50,322 bases of DNA. It comes from Candolleomyces eurysporus. Lineage: Eukaryota > Basidiomycota > Agaricomycetes > Agaricales > Psathyrellaceae. Under the pieces are notes generated by a model, which was given only the letters and a program-made list of their open reading frames with translations, was not told where the DNA came from and ran no database searches. Of this stretch, positions 10,238 through 21,350 are shown piece after piece (position 1 is the first letter of the stretch; every line of letters starts with the position of its first letter). The position numbers were made by a program, and so were the translations under genes. Location: contig JANBPK010001510.1 of the NCBI GenBank assembly GCA_027579435.1, forward strand, positions 1 to 50,322, given 5' to 3'.

Positions 10238-11989
10238 TCAATCAACCGAATACACCTCGTAACCCTTGAAAGAAAATCCATCCAAATTGACGTGTTTAGC
10301 TCGAAGTAACTTCAGGGGATCACGAAGGAGTATGGGGTCTGAGACGACGAATTCCGCTTTCCGTAGGCATGCGATACCTGGTTCGCCCCCCTCTCTTCTC
10401 CTTGCCGCCACAAAATCTACGAGGGCATCGAGAACGAGTTCCCCAAAACCATAGTGCCCACAATTGAACGCAACCGCCTCCAAATTTGGTAGCACAGGAA
10501 CCTCAACCAGGTGTCCACCAGTGTCTGATTTGTATTCAGGCCCCGTGATTCTGGCAAACATCTGAGGGGTGAGAGTCGCTGCGCTCGACAGATTGCGATG
10601 ACGGCCACCCGGTGGATTGGAATGAAGTTCCAGACGGACGACGTTTGTAAGGCACCGTAAACAGTGATCAAGACCGGTAGGAGTGAGAGTGGGGGTGTAC
10701 AACTTTACATCGGTGAGTTGATTTCCGAAGCGCTCGACGAAATGAGCGACGCCGCTTTTCTCATAATCGTGGGGTATGCAATGAGGATCCGAGCCTTCGT
10801 TGATGGCTAGCTTGCGAAGCGACGGAAGGGCAACGAGGGAGGCGAAATGGGCAGGGATGTCGTATGAACGCGGGGTGATTGACAGCTCCTCGAGGAGGGC
10901 TACCGTGATGGGCTCGGTGGCAACAATGGGAGGAGTAGATTCCATCGGAATGCTGACGGACACCAGATTTGGGCACAACTTGAGCAAGCTGACCGCCTCA
11001 TTAGCACCAAAGTGGAGAGAAGACGCCACAAGGCGGTGGTATCCTCTAAACGCGAGGTGGGTGAGGGAGGGCCAATTAACAGCCATGGTCGTGATATCTT
11101 GCATTACCCAGTTCAAGTTGAGCTTGCGGATTGAATCGTGCATGAGGATTGACGGTCCCCCATACATCCATTTCGTTTGCCACACCTCCAACGGGCCGTG
11201 GAGCATGTCTGGTTCAGAGGCTGAGAGTACAACGTGAAAATCAAGCTCAATGTTCCGCAGGATGGCGTTTTCGGAGGGCTGGACAAGGATTAATCGACGG
11301 AGAGGTGTGTCGAGTAAGGGGAGAGTGAACCGAAACAGCACATCCCTCCACTGCGCTGTTGATTCCAGCAGGACCCCCACGAGGCCCTCCAAACATCGCA
11401 GATCCTCCCTAGTGGATTTACTTTCCATGGCAGAGCTCCACGTGGAGACGGCGTACCCTTCGATGCAGCCTTCGACCTCTATGCACAGCGGATAGCCTGC
11501 AGATCGTGCGATCGATGTCCTCACCATCGATTCAAGCTTCCCAAGCTGAACCCTCCAGTCGTCTCTATAGGGCGAATAATTGGGGATATGGATCTCTAGA
11601 TATCGCCATAGGGATTTGGTACCGATGGAGACCGCCCTCCAACGCTTGCAAACGTGGCTGAGGGTCATTGCTTGACGGAATGACACGAGTCCCTGGGGAC
11701 CCTCCGGTCTACGCTCCTCGACAGCGGCGACAAAGATGGAGGACAGGATATCGTCTGGGGCTCTTTTGATAGGCGACAATAGAGCCAAGTGATCACTGAT
11801 AAAATCCATTTCAGCCAATTTGTCCCCCAACAACTGCCACGACTGCCGCCCCAAGATGTTCATTTGCTGATCGATGTCATCCAGGACCGCCTGCCGCCTG
11901 CTAATGAGCATTCGAATTTCGCGTATTTCTGCGTCCGAAGGGACGTAATTGGTCTTTAGGAGTGGATAAAAGGGAGAAGACGAAGCCAT
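10238..11989 (-). CDS. F-box protein, type B' (583 aa)
   Basis: An intact paralogue of the gene at 3649-5409 with the same order: KTNYVPSDAEIREIR N-terminus, coiled-coil-like segment, F-box (LLSPIKRAPDDILSSIFV ... SHVCKRWRAVSIGTKSLW), LRR-like tail. It is probably an SCF ubiquitin ligase adaptor. The open frame extends upstream to an ATG at 12055, adding 22 residues rich in Pro and Ser. The start at 11989 (MASSSPF) aligns with the start of the paralogue and is preferred. The 3' flank, coding region and upstream GATA motif are all shared with the 3649-5409 copy, so both came from one block duplication. It has no internal stops or Ns. Confidence 0.85.
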   Translation of the reverse strand: MASSSPFYPLLKTNYVPSDAEIREIRMLISRRQAVLDDIDQQMNILGRQSWQLLGDKLAEMDFISDHLALLSPIKRAPDDILSSIFVAAVEERRPEGPQGLVSFRQAMTLSHVCKRWRAVSIGTKSLWRYLEIHIPNYSPYRDDWRVQLGKLESMVRTSIARSAGYPLCIEVEGCIEGYAVSTWSSAMESKSTREDLRCLEGLVGVLLESTAQWRDVLFRFTLPLLDTPLRRLILVQPSENAILRNIELDFHVVLSASEPDMLHGPLEVWQTKWMYGGPSILMHDSIRKLNLNWVMQDITTMAVNWPSLTHLAFRGYHRLVASSLHFGANEAVSLLKLCPNLVSVSIPMESTPPIVATEPITVALLEELSITPRSYDIPAHFASLVALPSLRKLAINEGSDPHCIPHDYEKSGVAHFVERFGNQLTDVKLYTPTLTPTGLDHCLRCLTNVVRLELHSNPPGGRHRNLSSAATLTPQMFARITGPEYKSDTGGHLVEVPVLPNLEAVAFNCGHYGFGELVLDALVDFVAARRREGGEPGIACLRKAEFVVSDPILLRDPLKLLRAKHVNLDGFSFKGYEVYSVD

Positions 11990-12070
11990 TGGTCGCAAGA
12001 GTGAGGGAGAGGAAGTAGAAGGAGCAGGTGGTGTCCGAAACGGAGGTGCCAGCATCTGATGAACCGAATC

Positions 12071-12080
12071 TTATCTTATC
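12071..12080 (-). promoter_or_regulatory. Tandem GATA motif upstream of F-box B'
   Basis: TTATCTTATC on the plus strand, about 82 bp upstream of the preferred ATG. It is identical to the string at 5512-5521. Confidence 0.35.
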
Positions 12081-12084
12081 TCTA

Positions 12085-12702
12085 GCGCCTCTTGATGATT
12101 TTCGAAACGATGGTCCTGGAACCTGGAGAGAACAGCTATTTTAAATATGAATTTTCGTAAGATACATTACTTACAACGTTCTGTAGTCCAAATTCAAGCT
12201 AACAAAAGGGAAGAAGCGCACCAAACGGATATTAGTTGCAACAGTCCGTCTGAAATCCGATCAGCAGTCAACAAAAAGAGGTAGAAATATTTCGAAGCAT
12301 TGTTAAAAAGCTGTGGAGCTCCTCCTGTGTGAGGTCAGTGCGGTTGGAAACTCTATCAGATTTCTTCTAGTTCCCCCTGCTGGGGCGACTATCGAGAGTC
12401 AGGTCCTTGCGAATTGACAACGACTTGAGAGCTGGGAGTTTGCACGAGTGTTCGGTGTCTTCAACCCCCAAAAACTCTGGCTCACCCTCTCCGACGTAGT
12501 CGCGGCTCGTTAAAGGATTAATCTCTTTATCCGGGTGCAAGCCCTTGACTACAGGCGACCGTGACCGAGAGGTCTCTGAAGGATGGCTTCGCAAATGGTC
12601 ACGCTGCCACCACCGGTGCCAATAGCCGTGCGAAAAGAGATCTGATGGATCATCTAAGCGCCCAATCGCGTCGGACGCGACTTTAATCTCTTCCACCACC
12701 AC
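12085..12702 (-). pseudogene. F-box type 1 relic with large internal deletions
   Basis: The segment 12085-12330 is the type 1 3' flank. The minus-strand frame at 12367-12702 contains pieces of the gene at 865-2081 in order: VVKGL..DKEINPLTS (versus MVKGL...DTEVDPLNG), then DYVGEGEPEF (fusing the DVGEGSE and EPELL regions), then DTEHSCKLPALKSLSIR (versus TEHSCKLANLKSFKIR). The F-box itself is gone. It lies directly before the USP gene and its remains may form part of that gene's promoter. Confidence 0.75.
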
Positions 12703-12719
12703 CTTTCAGCTTTCCGAGA

Positions 12720-15700
12720 ATGACAACGACGTGTCCACATTTGGACGGACTGGCGAGACTGCAGGCACCGAGACTCTCGCAGGCGGTGCACAGAGAAGAG
12801 TGTACGCAGTGTTTCGACAATCAGGTACGTGCCTTTCCTCCCATTGCTGCGCCGATGACTGATGATAGTGGTGCATTAGGACTCGCCCGCAGGCGTCGAC
12901 GTCTGTCTGAGCTGCTTCAACGGCGGATGTCTCTCAACGGACCGACATCACGCCCAGACCCACGTCAGGAAGTCAGGCCATGGGTTTACCCTCAATGTGA
13001 AGCGGAAAGCAAAGCCGAACGTGAAGCGTGTGCGTGTCATTCATCATTGACTCATTCATCCATGCTCATTGGTGTTGCAGACTGAGGATGAAGAGCCCCC
13101 AGCAAAGATGACAAAGCTCGCGATCGTAGAAGAAAGAGAAGAAGACAAGTACGATACGACCACCATCATCAAGTGTTGGAAGTGCGATCCAGCCAAGGGA
13201 TTGGAGCTTCCTCAGGTGGCTGCGGAGCCCCAGGTGAGTCGTCCTCTCTCCATGCCCGTCTCTGCCGCTGACATTTCCCTCCCCAGGTCAAATCCCTCGT
13301 CGACTCTGTTATCAAATCCCTCTCCTCCGCCCGCCAATCCGAAGTCCAAGCTTGGGAAGAAGAGATCACACCATGCGAACATACGTTGATGTTGGAGCAG
13401 TTCCAAACTGGACATATAGCGCAGTCTGGTGCGTCATCCCTACTACCCCTTTGCTTTCTGCTATCTTCCTGACGCGCGTCGCTGCCGTAGGCCTCGCACA
13501 CTGCAACGCCTGCGACCTCAAAGAGAACCTCTGGCTCTGCCTCACCTGTGGCTCTCTCGGATGCGGACGACAGCTGTACGGCGGATTGGGTGGAAACGGG
13601 CATGGGCTCGAGCACTTCAAGAGTACAGGCCATGCGGTCAGTGTCAAGTTGGGTACCATCACGGCCGAGGGCGCGGCGGGTGAGTCGTCTTCCTTTCTAT
13701 CCCTTTCCACCGAGGTCCACTGACGAGTGTGGTCATTTTCCAGACATCTACTGCTACAGCTGCGACGACGCGAAGCAGGATCCAGAACTTGCAGCGCACC
13801 TTTCGACTTTTGGGATCAACGTGCAGACGTTGACCAAGACGGAGAAGAGTATGACCGAGCTGCAGATTGAGCATAACCTCCGCTACGACTTTTCCCTCCT
13901 CGCCGAGGACGGACAGGCCCTGCAACCCGTATTCGGGCCTGGACTTACGGGGCTCGCGAATTTGGGGAACAGCTGTTATATGGCGTCCGTCTTGCAGACT
14001 CTGNTTCGCCCTCCCCGCGTTCCAGGCCCGGTATTATCCTGGCACCGCAGACGGGGCCTGGACGGTGAAGCACGCCGAAGGGTGTGACGTCCAGCTTCCG
14101 GCAGAGTGTGTCGAGTGCCAGATGAGGAAAGTCGCGGATGGGCTGTTGAGCGGGAGGTATTCGCATCCGGCGAATTTTAGTCCTGGGAGTCCTTTGGGGT
14201 CTCCTACTTTGGGGTCTGGTGCGTCTTTCGTTTTTCTTTTTCGTCTATCGATCCCTCCATGCGCCATTTCGACTTTGTCGAGCTGATATAACGTGTATAC
14301 AGGTTCACCTACCGGTGTGTCGCCTCAGGAATCCCACCAACACCCTTCGCCTACTCCGGTTTTCCAGACGGGTATCAGGCCTGTGGGATTCAAGGGTTTG
14401 GTGGGCAAGGGGCATGAAGAGTTTAGTACAATGAGGCAGCAGGATTCTGAAGAGTTTTTGGGACACCTTTTGAATGTCGTCAGACGGGATCTGAAAAAGT
14501 ATAATGGGAGGGAGGGAGGTGAGTTGAGGTCGTTTCTTTCTTTTCGTCGTCCTCCTTTCCCGAATCCATCGCCGATTCTTGAACTGTGAAGTGAGATTTC
14601 TTGGCTAACGGAATTCTCCTCGTATAGACCCGACGACAGTGTTCACATACGCACTCGAACAGCGTCTACAGTGTAATGAGTGCAAGAAGGTGCGGTATAG
14701 GACGGACGAGAACGACGTTGTGAGCGTCGCTGTGCCCGCTAAGGAATCGGGGAAAGACGCAGATGGGAAGACGCTTTATGAGGAGGTGCAGTTATGGACC
14801 TGTTTGGATGGGCTTTTGGGGACGGAGGCGTTGGAGTATGCGTGTCCGGGATGTCAGAAGAGTGTGTTGGCACTGAAGTACGCTTATTGGTCCTTTCTTC
14901 GTTTGCCATTTTGCCTTTGGAGAGTGTGGTTGGCTGATGAATGTGCTTTATCTAGGCAAACAAAGTTTGCTTCGTTCCCTCAAGTGCTGGTTATACATGC
15001 CAAGAAGTTCCAGTTGGTTAATTGGGTTCCGGCGAAGTTGGGTGCGTACTCTCTTCTCCTCGTTCCATTCTCCGGTTTCCTTCGTCGTGTCATCGAAATT
15101 GACGAACATCATACCTCACAGATATACCGATCGCCCTCCCATCGAACGACACCCTCCAATTCACCGAAACCCACCTCGGCACGGGTCTCAAGCCCGGCGA
15201 AGAGGAGCTTGCGGACGATTCTTCATCTTCCTCTGCGCCACAGGCGCCGCAATTTAACGAAGATGCGTTGAACCAGTTGCAGGGTATGGGATTCCCGTTG
15301 GTGAGGTGTCAGAAGGCGTTGTTGGCGACGGGTAATGGAGCGGATGTTGAGAGTGCGATGGAGTGGTTGTTTGGGCATATGGATGATCCTGGTGGGTGTC
15401 TTGTTACCGTTACTTTCTTTCTCTTCTACGGTCTCTGTTGGTCGCTGACGATGAACCGTGTTCTGCAGATATCGACGCGCCGATTGAGCTCAAGGCTGCC
15501 TCGGGAGGTGGTGGTGGAGGAAAGGCGGAACCGAACCCTGAGCAAGTTGCTATGTTGGCTGATATGGGGTTCACTCACGCGCAGGCTAAGAAGGCGTTGA
15601 GAGAGACGGTGGGTATTTTCTTTCTTTCTTGTATTCTACTCCCACCCCCCTCGCTCTTTCTTCCTCTCCTCTCGTTTTGACTTGTTTGTCTACCTTTCGA

Positions 15701-16085
15701 ACGATCAACGAACTGACACCGATTCCAATAGAACGGGGACGCCGAACGAGCCGTCGAGTGGCTGTTCAGCCACCCAGACGATACTGGGGAAGATGCCCCC
15801 TCTACTTCCTCCGCCTCTGGCGGCGAAGCGACGAAGAAAGAAGTCCCAGGGATCAAAGAGGTGCCTGTCACCTATAAACTCAAGGCGTTCATTTCGCACA
15901 AGGGGCCCTCGGTTCATTCGGGTCACTACGTCGCGCATATTAGGGTTCCGAACTTGAATTCTGTTGCGGGAGACGACGAGGATAGCTGGGTTTTGTTCAA
16001 TGATGAGAAGGTTGTCAAGGCGGATAGGGAGAGTGTGAGAGAGTTGAAGAAGTTGGCTTATTTGTACGTTTTTGAGCGGGTTTGA
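12720..16085 (+). CDS. Ubiquitin carboxyl-terminal hydrolase, USP5/Ubp14 type
   Basis: Disassembles unanchored polyubiquitin chains in cytosol and nucleus. I read 12 exons: 12720-12824, 12880-13029, 13081-13233, 13287-13428, 13491-13679, 13744-14218, 14303-14518, 14628-14877, 14956-15041, 15122-15391, 15469-15608, 15732-16085. With the N at 14004 removed they total 2529 nt, or 842 residues, close to the usual 780-860. Domain order is typical: cryptic zinc finger (residues about 5-85), ZnF-UBP (CEHTLML ... CNACDLKENLWLCLTCGSLG), catalytic Cys box LANLGNSCYMAS (Cys324), two UBA domains (LQGMGFPLVRCQKAL and LADMGFTHAQAKKAL) and His box GPSVHSGHYVAH (His790). At the N, QTL-FALPAFQARYY is restored by its deletion. 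All exon phases agree. It is the intact parent of the relic at 2703-3490. Confidence 0.93.
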
Positions 16086-16595
16086 GGGTGCGCCTCCAGT
16101 TAGCTTCGAGTGTTCAGGAGGGACGAATGAAGGAACGTAATCAATGGTGTATTTTTACTACAAATCGTATTTGCGTGCATATACTCACAACGTTGCGTGT
16201 CAGACCTTTTTCCAGGGGAGCGTATCGAGTCTCTGGTCAATTTGACTTTCTACGGCTGCTCGGTGCCATCATGCAGAATCATAGAAAAAGCTTATCAGCT
16301 AATGTTCTCTCTCATACCTGGCCCTTCAACCGAAATTTCCAGTGCTTCGGACTCCTTTTGTCACGCTCAAGTTCATCTACATTCCATAGTGAGCCTGGCT
16401 GCTTTATGATTGATTAACCCCCGGTAGCCAAACTCTGTACCAGGACGTTGGACCAGCTAGAATCCTAGCTCCAATGCGAGGGAGATGTCATTTTAGGCTG
16501 GGCTAGTGCCCCAATTATCGGGTTCCATGTGAGTCTCACCGGGGTGGCGTCTGCTTCAAGATCAGCCACAAGCTTCAGGAAGCCGGTCCTGAGGA
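16086..16595. other. Intergenic, USP to ALDH
   Basis: About 500 bp without a recognisable gene. It contains the 3' region of the deubiquitinase and the promoter region of the aldehyde dehydrogenase. Confidence 0.5.
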
Positions 16596-16602
16596 TATAA
16601 AT
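16596..16602 (+). promoter_or_regulatory. TATA box of ALDH gene
   Basis: TATAAAT, 63 bp before the ATG at 16665. Confidence 0.55.
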
Positions 16603-16664
16603 ATGGGTACAAGAAACCGTGGTATGGCCTCATTCCATTGTCCTCCTCGAATACCTAAACCCTC

Positions 16665-18859
16665 ATGCCTACCAGCTTCACTCACGACTTTGACACTCCC
16701 GTATACAAGGGGAAGACCTCGTTTGAGACCGGGCTGTTCATCAACGGAAAGTTCGTAGATGGCTCAGAGGGCAAAACTATAGAGTAAGGCTGGCATTTGC
16801 TTCTATGATAATTTTTTTCACGCTGATTCCGTCTGTTTTAGCATCGTGAATCCAGGTATGTAGTCGCACAAGGAGATCATGTCTCCCACCTGGTCCTGAT
16901 CCTTGCAATTCCTCGAGCCACTGGGAAGGTGATCACGTCGGTCTCCGAGGGAACTGCCAAGGATGTCGACATCGCCGTCGCCACCGCTCAGGAAGCGTAC
17001 GAGAAGTCGTGGGGCTTGAGTGTCCCGGGACGAGAGAGGTCCAACATCCTCTGGAAGCTTGCTGAGCTGATGGAAGCGCACGCGAAAGAGTTGGGTGCTA
17101 TCGAAGCTTTGAACAATGGTAGTGCCTTTCCATTCATGCATTACAAGGCTTTAGCTCACGAAGGCATCTTGCAGGGAAGACCTTTGGATGGGCTTCTACT
17201 GTGGATGTTGTTTTCTCTATCGACGTTACAAAGTACTACGCCGGGTGGGCTGACAAGGTTACTGGACAAGTCCTCGAGGTATTTTGGCATTCTGTCGTGT
17301 TTGTGGCTTTCGGGTATCTGACAAGCCTTTTCCTAAGACGAATGACAAGACGCTTTCTTACACGCGCCACGAACCTATCGGCGTCGTTGGTCAGATCATT
17401 CCGTGTAAGTACATCTCTCGGAGGATCCGTCCCGTTATGACGCTTATGGACACTTCATAGGGAACTTTCCTCGTGAGCGTCTTGCTTCTATGATTTGAAT
17501 GCGTGTTCTAAAGAATATCAGTCATGATGTTCATTTGGAAGATCGTTCCAGGCAAGTATAGTTCTATGTGAAGGCTCGATCTTGCCTTCATTTCCCATTT
17601 CTTCAAATTTAGCTCTAGCCACTGGTAACACTGTCGTCTTGAAGCCTTCCGAGTTCACTCCCCTGAGTGCTCTGCGTGTATGTGCTCTCCTGAACGAGGC
17701 TGGCGTTCCTCCTGGTGTTGTGAATGTCGTAACTGGGTACGGAAACACGGTTAGTGAGGCCATTACCTCACATTCGCAGATCGAAAAGGTTGCGTTCACT
17801 GGCAGTACTCTTGTCGGGCGAAAGGTCATGGAAGCCGCTGCGAAGAGCAACCTCAAGAAGGTCACTCTCGAGCTCGGGGGAAAGAGCCCCAACATTATCT
17901 TCAACGATGCCGATTTAGAGCAGGCTGTCAAGTGGACGGCTCATGGACTATTGTGAGTGCTACTTTGACTACCGATCAGATGGAGGGTGGGTCAGTATTA
18001 AACTCTTGCCGACAGCTGGAATCATGGCCAAGCGTGTTGTGCAGGGTCTCGAATCTTCGTTCAATCAGGCGTCTATGACGAGTTCCTCGAGAAGTTCACC
18101 GCCAAAGCGAAGGAAATCAAGCTGGGAGATCCATTCGGCGAAGGAGTCGACCAAGGCCCTCAGATTTCCCAAATTCAATACGACGTAAGCTAGAATGGTA
18201 TGCTCAAATCTTGGGGCAAAGTTGACACCACTTAATAGCGCATTATGGGGTACATTAACTCCGGTCTCACCGATGGGGCAAAGATCCACCTCGGTGGAAG
18301 GAGAGTGGGGACCGATGGCTACTTCATTGAGCCAACGATCTTCGTTGATGCTAACCCCGGGATGAAGATTGTCCAAGAGGAGATTTTCGGCCCTGTAGGA
18401 GTTATCATCAAATTCGAGAATGAAGAAGGTTTGCCACATTCCCTTCTAGTTGCGGATAACTCTCTCTTATTGCGGTGTCGGTGCAGACGTTATTCGGCAG
18501 GCAAATGACACTTGTGAGTTTGACTTTTATCTACTCCCGCATTACCCTCGAGGCTAAGATGAGCTACCCGTGACTAGTCTACGGGCTTGCTGCTGCCGTC
18601 TTTAGCAAGGATCTCAACAGGGCGATCAATACAGCGAACAAAATCAAAGCAGGGACGGTGTGGGTTAATTGTTACAACACCTTCTACCCCACTGTCCCTT
18701 TCGGTGGTTTCAAGCAGTCGGGCATCGGACGAGAGCTCGGTGAATACTGCTTGCACAAGTAAGTCNGATTCCTNCCACTTGAGCGAGCNGCTCTGATGCT
18801 GNNGCTNCAGCTATACCAACGTCAAGGCCGTGCAAGTCAACCTTGGAACCAAGCTCTGA
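16665..18859 (+). CDS. NAD(P)-dependent aldehyde dehydrogenase
   Basis: Oxidises aldehydes to acids; probably cytosolic, since no targeting peptide is seen. Thirteen exons fit one frame: 16665-16783, 16842-16855, 16918-17118, 17175-17278, 17338-17404, 17461-17472, 17522-17551, 17613-17952, 18016-18184, 18239-18428, 18487-18513, 18578-18758, 18811-18859. They total 1503 nt, or 500 residues, the classic length. Motifs in order: [43 protein letters not shown] (Rossmann), LELGGKSPN (general-base Glu), [10 protein letters not shown] (catalytic Cys about 303), [25 protein letters not shown]. The intron after 17551 uses a GC donor (GCAAGT). Two exons are only 14 and 12 nt. Six Ns lie in the last intron (18766-18807) and do not affect the frame. 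The substrate cannot be told; members of this class act on acetaldehyde and other aliphatic or aromatic aldehydes. Confidence 0.93.
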
Positions 18860-19600
18860 CTTCGGGACTGATTGAATAGGAATGTGAATGTGATTTAGCT
18901 TGGCTACCAATGCAATTAATATTAACCAGCGTTCATCCCCTGTCCTTTTTCCGTGTTTCGGCCACGGCGATTAATAGCGAGATTTTCGCTGAAATCTAGC
19001 CATGTTTCAATTGACGGTGTTCTTGTCTGTCTTTATCCTCCATTTTCACTCTTTAAATTTATCCTCTTATATCCTGCTCTGGTCTACTTCTGCTGCGCAG
19101 AGAAGCTCAAGGCCAGTGGCGGAGTCATTTGAGCGGTAGTTCATTGGAGTTGAGGAACCTCGAACTTCGAAAAAAGACTCTCAACATCGCTATTTTATGG
19201 TAAAATTGAACACCCTCACATAGATCTTGCACTATTCCGGACCGCACCCACAGTCCAGCGCCACGTTCGTCGTGAAAGCCTTCCCCCGAGGCAGACAGAG
19301 TAAAACATAAAGCTGGAAGAGCAAAGCCTCGGATTAGGATTGCACCTTGAGAGTAGCTGCGCCTTTTACCCGTCTGCTCCCATCCTCCCTAAATCTGTTC
19401 CCGCCGTACTCTTCCACCTCGGCAAAATCTGACTTCTACCGCGGCATGGCATTCCTCATCGTAGAGAGCTACGTCATACGTGCGAGATGGAAGTTGAGGA
19501 AGCACAATCTATGGTCACCGGACCGACGTCCGATCGTCCTTTTTGAGGCCAAGAATTTTTGGTTCATGCATTGGGACGGACTAGGACTGGGATTGAGAAA
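18860..19600. other. Intergenic, no gene recognised
   Basis: No coding signature was recognised apart from a short frame at 19347-19613 without family similarity. The right part runs into a possible flavoenzyme fragment at about 19620. Confidence 0.4.
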
Positions 19601-19619
19601 GGGAAAGACGTAACGGGAA

Positions 19620-19700
19620 TTCAGGATAGGCTTGGTCGAGGCTCGTGATCGCGTTGGCGGCAGCATATCAAACGACTTCTTTAACGTATACCCCGGGAAA
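19620..19700 (+). pseudogene. Possible flavin amine oxidase fragment
   Basis: The plus strand encodes GLVEARDRVGG, which matches the very conserved VLEARDRVGGR FAD-binding signature of flavin-containing amine oxidases. The upstream dinucleotide-binding GxGxxG part and everything downstream are missing or unreadable. It is best seen as a small gene relic; chance similarity is possible because the fragment is short. Confidence 0.3.
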
Positions 19701-20052
19701 ATTTTGGAAAAGCTACGCAATATGGCGGGTTGCTCATGACCTCTTATGACCTTTTTACAAGAAAAAGAGCGAACTTCTACATCAATTTATGAGCGAGGCC
19801 ATTCCCCACAGGAAACATAACCCTTTGGAGACAAGTTCTTTCCATGCGGTCTAGTAGCTTCGGAAAGTAATTGTACTCACATTTCTCGAGAAGCGCCGTC
19901 CTGCGTAGTGCTTGGCCTACACATCAGAGGGAAAACAACATACCACTACGGCCGCCTCGACGGACATTACTAGCATGTATTCCCGACCTGCGACCCATGG
20001 GACACATCAACACGCCGATTTGCCAGGTGAGCTGGGACTCTGTGGACCCTCC

Positions 20053-20058
20053 TATAAA
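20053..20058 (+). promoter_or_regulatory. TATA box of pectate lyase gene
   Basis: TATAAA in 'cctataaaatac', 50-55 bp before the ATG at 20108. Confidence 0.55.
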
Positions 20059-20107
20059 ATACAGAAGCGACAATGGATTTACTATTCATCCAAGTTACCT
20101 TGCAAGC

Positions 20108-21350
20108 ATGCTCAAGCACATCCTTGTCTCACTAGCCTTGTTCACTGCTGCCATTTTTGCTATCACCCCTGCTCGCATGACCGAGCGTAGGGGGGCTACC
20201 AACGTCTTCCCTAATCCTCCCACAACTATCACCCTGAGCAGCCCTATCACTGTGAAGGCTGGTCAAAGCTTCACCCCTCTCCAGGCGTACACTCGCTATG
20301 AGAGAGGCTATGGTACATGTCGCGATGGGGAAGGCGGCCAAGCTGATGCCGTTTTTATTCTGGAGGAAGGGGCGACTCTGAATGCAGTCGTCATTGGCAA
20401 GAATCAAATGGAGGGCGTTCATTGCTTGGGCGTGTATTTCTCCGTTCGCGTTGTGACACTGGCACAGGTTACTAACACTGTTTCTGTAGGACAATGTACG
20501 ATCAATCATGTTTACTTTGAGGTGCCCTCTCCATATCCAATTTGTTTGGAAGCTTGGAGTTTGCTGAGGCGTGATTCACAGGACGTTTGCGAGGACGCAA
20601 TCACAATCAAGCAGGCATCTGGAGTATCCTATATCAATTATGGTGGAGTGAGTTGTAAATCAGTTATTCCATGAAACTCGGCCACTGATGGCTTCACCTT
20701 TGTGTTTAGGCGAAGGTATGGCCTCCTTGACCAAGCTGCTGAAGCTCAGATCTAGACGCTAAAACCTGGACATCCTAAGGGGGCTTCTGATAAGATCGTT
20801 CAGCACAACGGCGGCGGAAAGGTCGTCATCAACAGTGTAAGTGAATCGAATGTCAGAAAACTAATATGAACCCTTCGTCGTTTTTAGTTCTATGCCGAGA
20901 ACTTTGGAAAGGTCTATCGTAGTGTGAGTCTATCATCATGAAAGCCGTCTTCTCTCGAGCACTAGTGATGACGGGTCTCGGGGTTTTAGTGCGGAAACTG
21001 CAAGACCCAGTTCAAACGCTCGGTGGAGATCAATGATTCTTGGGCAGTCTCTGGTTCGACTTTGGTTGGAATTAACACGTATGTAAGCATCCTTCTGCTC
21101 GGCGACTGAAGCTAACTGACTTTCATCAGCAACTTTGGAGATACTGCCACAATTCGAAGGCAAAGGGCTTCGAATGTCAAAGCAATCTGCGAGAAGTTCA
21201 TCGGTAACAACTTGGGCAATGAGCCTACCAAGAATGGTAGTGGGCCTGATAACGTCGTAAGTCTATTCTACCGTCCAACGTCCGCTGTGTTTAACACATT
21301 GGACACATTTTCAGAACTGCTTGTACAACAATTATGATGTCACGTCATAA
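20108..21350 (+). CDS. Secreted pectate lyase, family PL3
   Basis: Cleaves de-esterified pectin by beta-elimination; calcium-dependent in this family and secreted. Nine exons: 20108-20429, 20490-20521, 20582-20647, 20710-20715, 20780-20836, 20888-20923, 20990-21078, 21130-21256, 21315-21350. They sum to 771 nt, or 256 residues, normal for PL3. A signal peptide (MLKHILVSLALFTAAIFA) comes first. Then PL3 landmarks: TVKAGQSF, YERGYGTC, QADAVFILEEGATL, NQMEGVHC, DVCEDAITIK, DKIVQHNGGGKVVI, FYAENFGKVYRSCGNCKTQF. Intron 1 has a GC donor and a perfect TACTAAC branch point. Exon 4 is only 6 nt (GCGAAG, Ala-Lys), giving GGAKGASDK at the junction. A longer open frame starting at 19871 runs through introns 1 and 2 and should not be taken as the protein. 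Confidence 0.92.

Noticed and set aside
14004..14004. Frameshift in the deubiquitinase active-site exon
   Set aside because: It exists only if the N is counted as a base. Without it the catalytic Cys region continues perfectly into family sequence and all 12 exons sum to a multiple of three.
19871..20674. Single 267-residue ORF covering the pectate lyase start
   Set aside because: It includes upstream DNA and reads through two introns with clear branch points and acceptors. The PL3 motifs are contiguous only after splicing, and the family start with signal peptide is at 20108.
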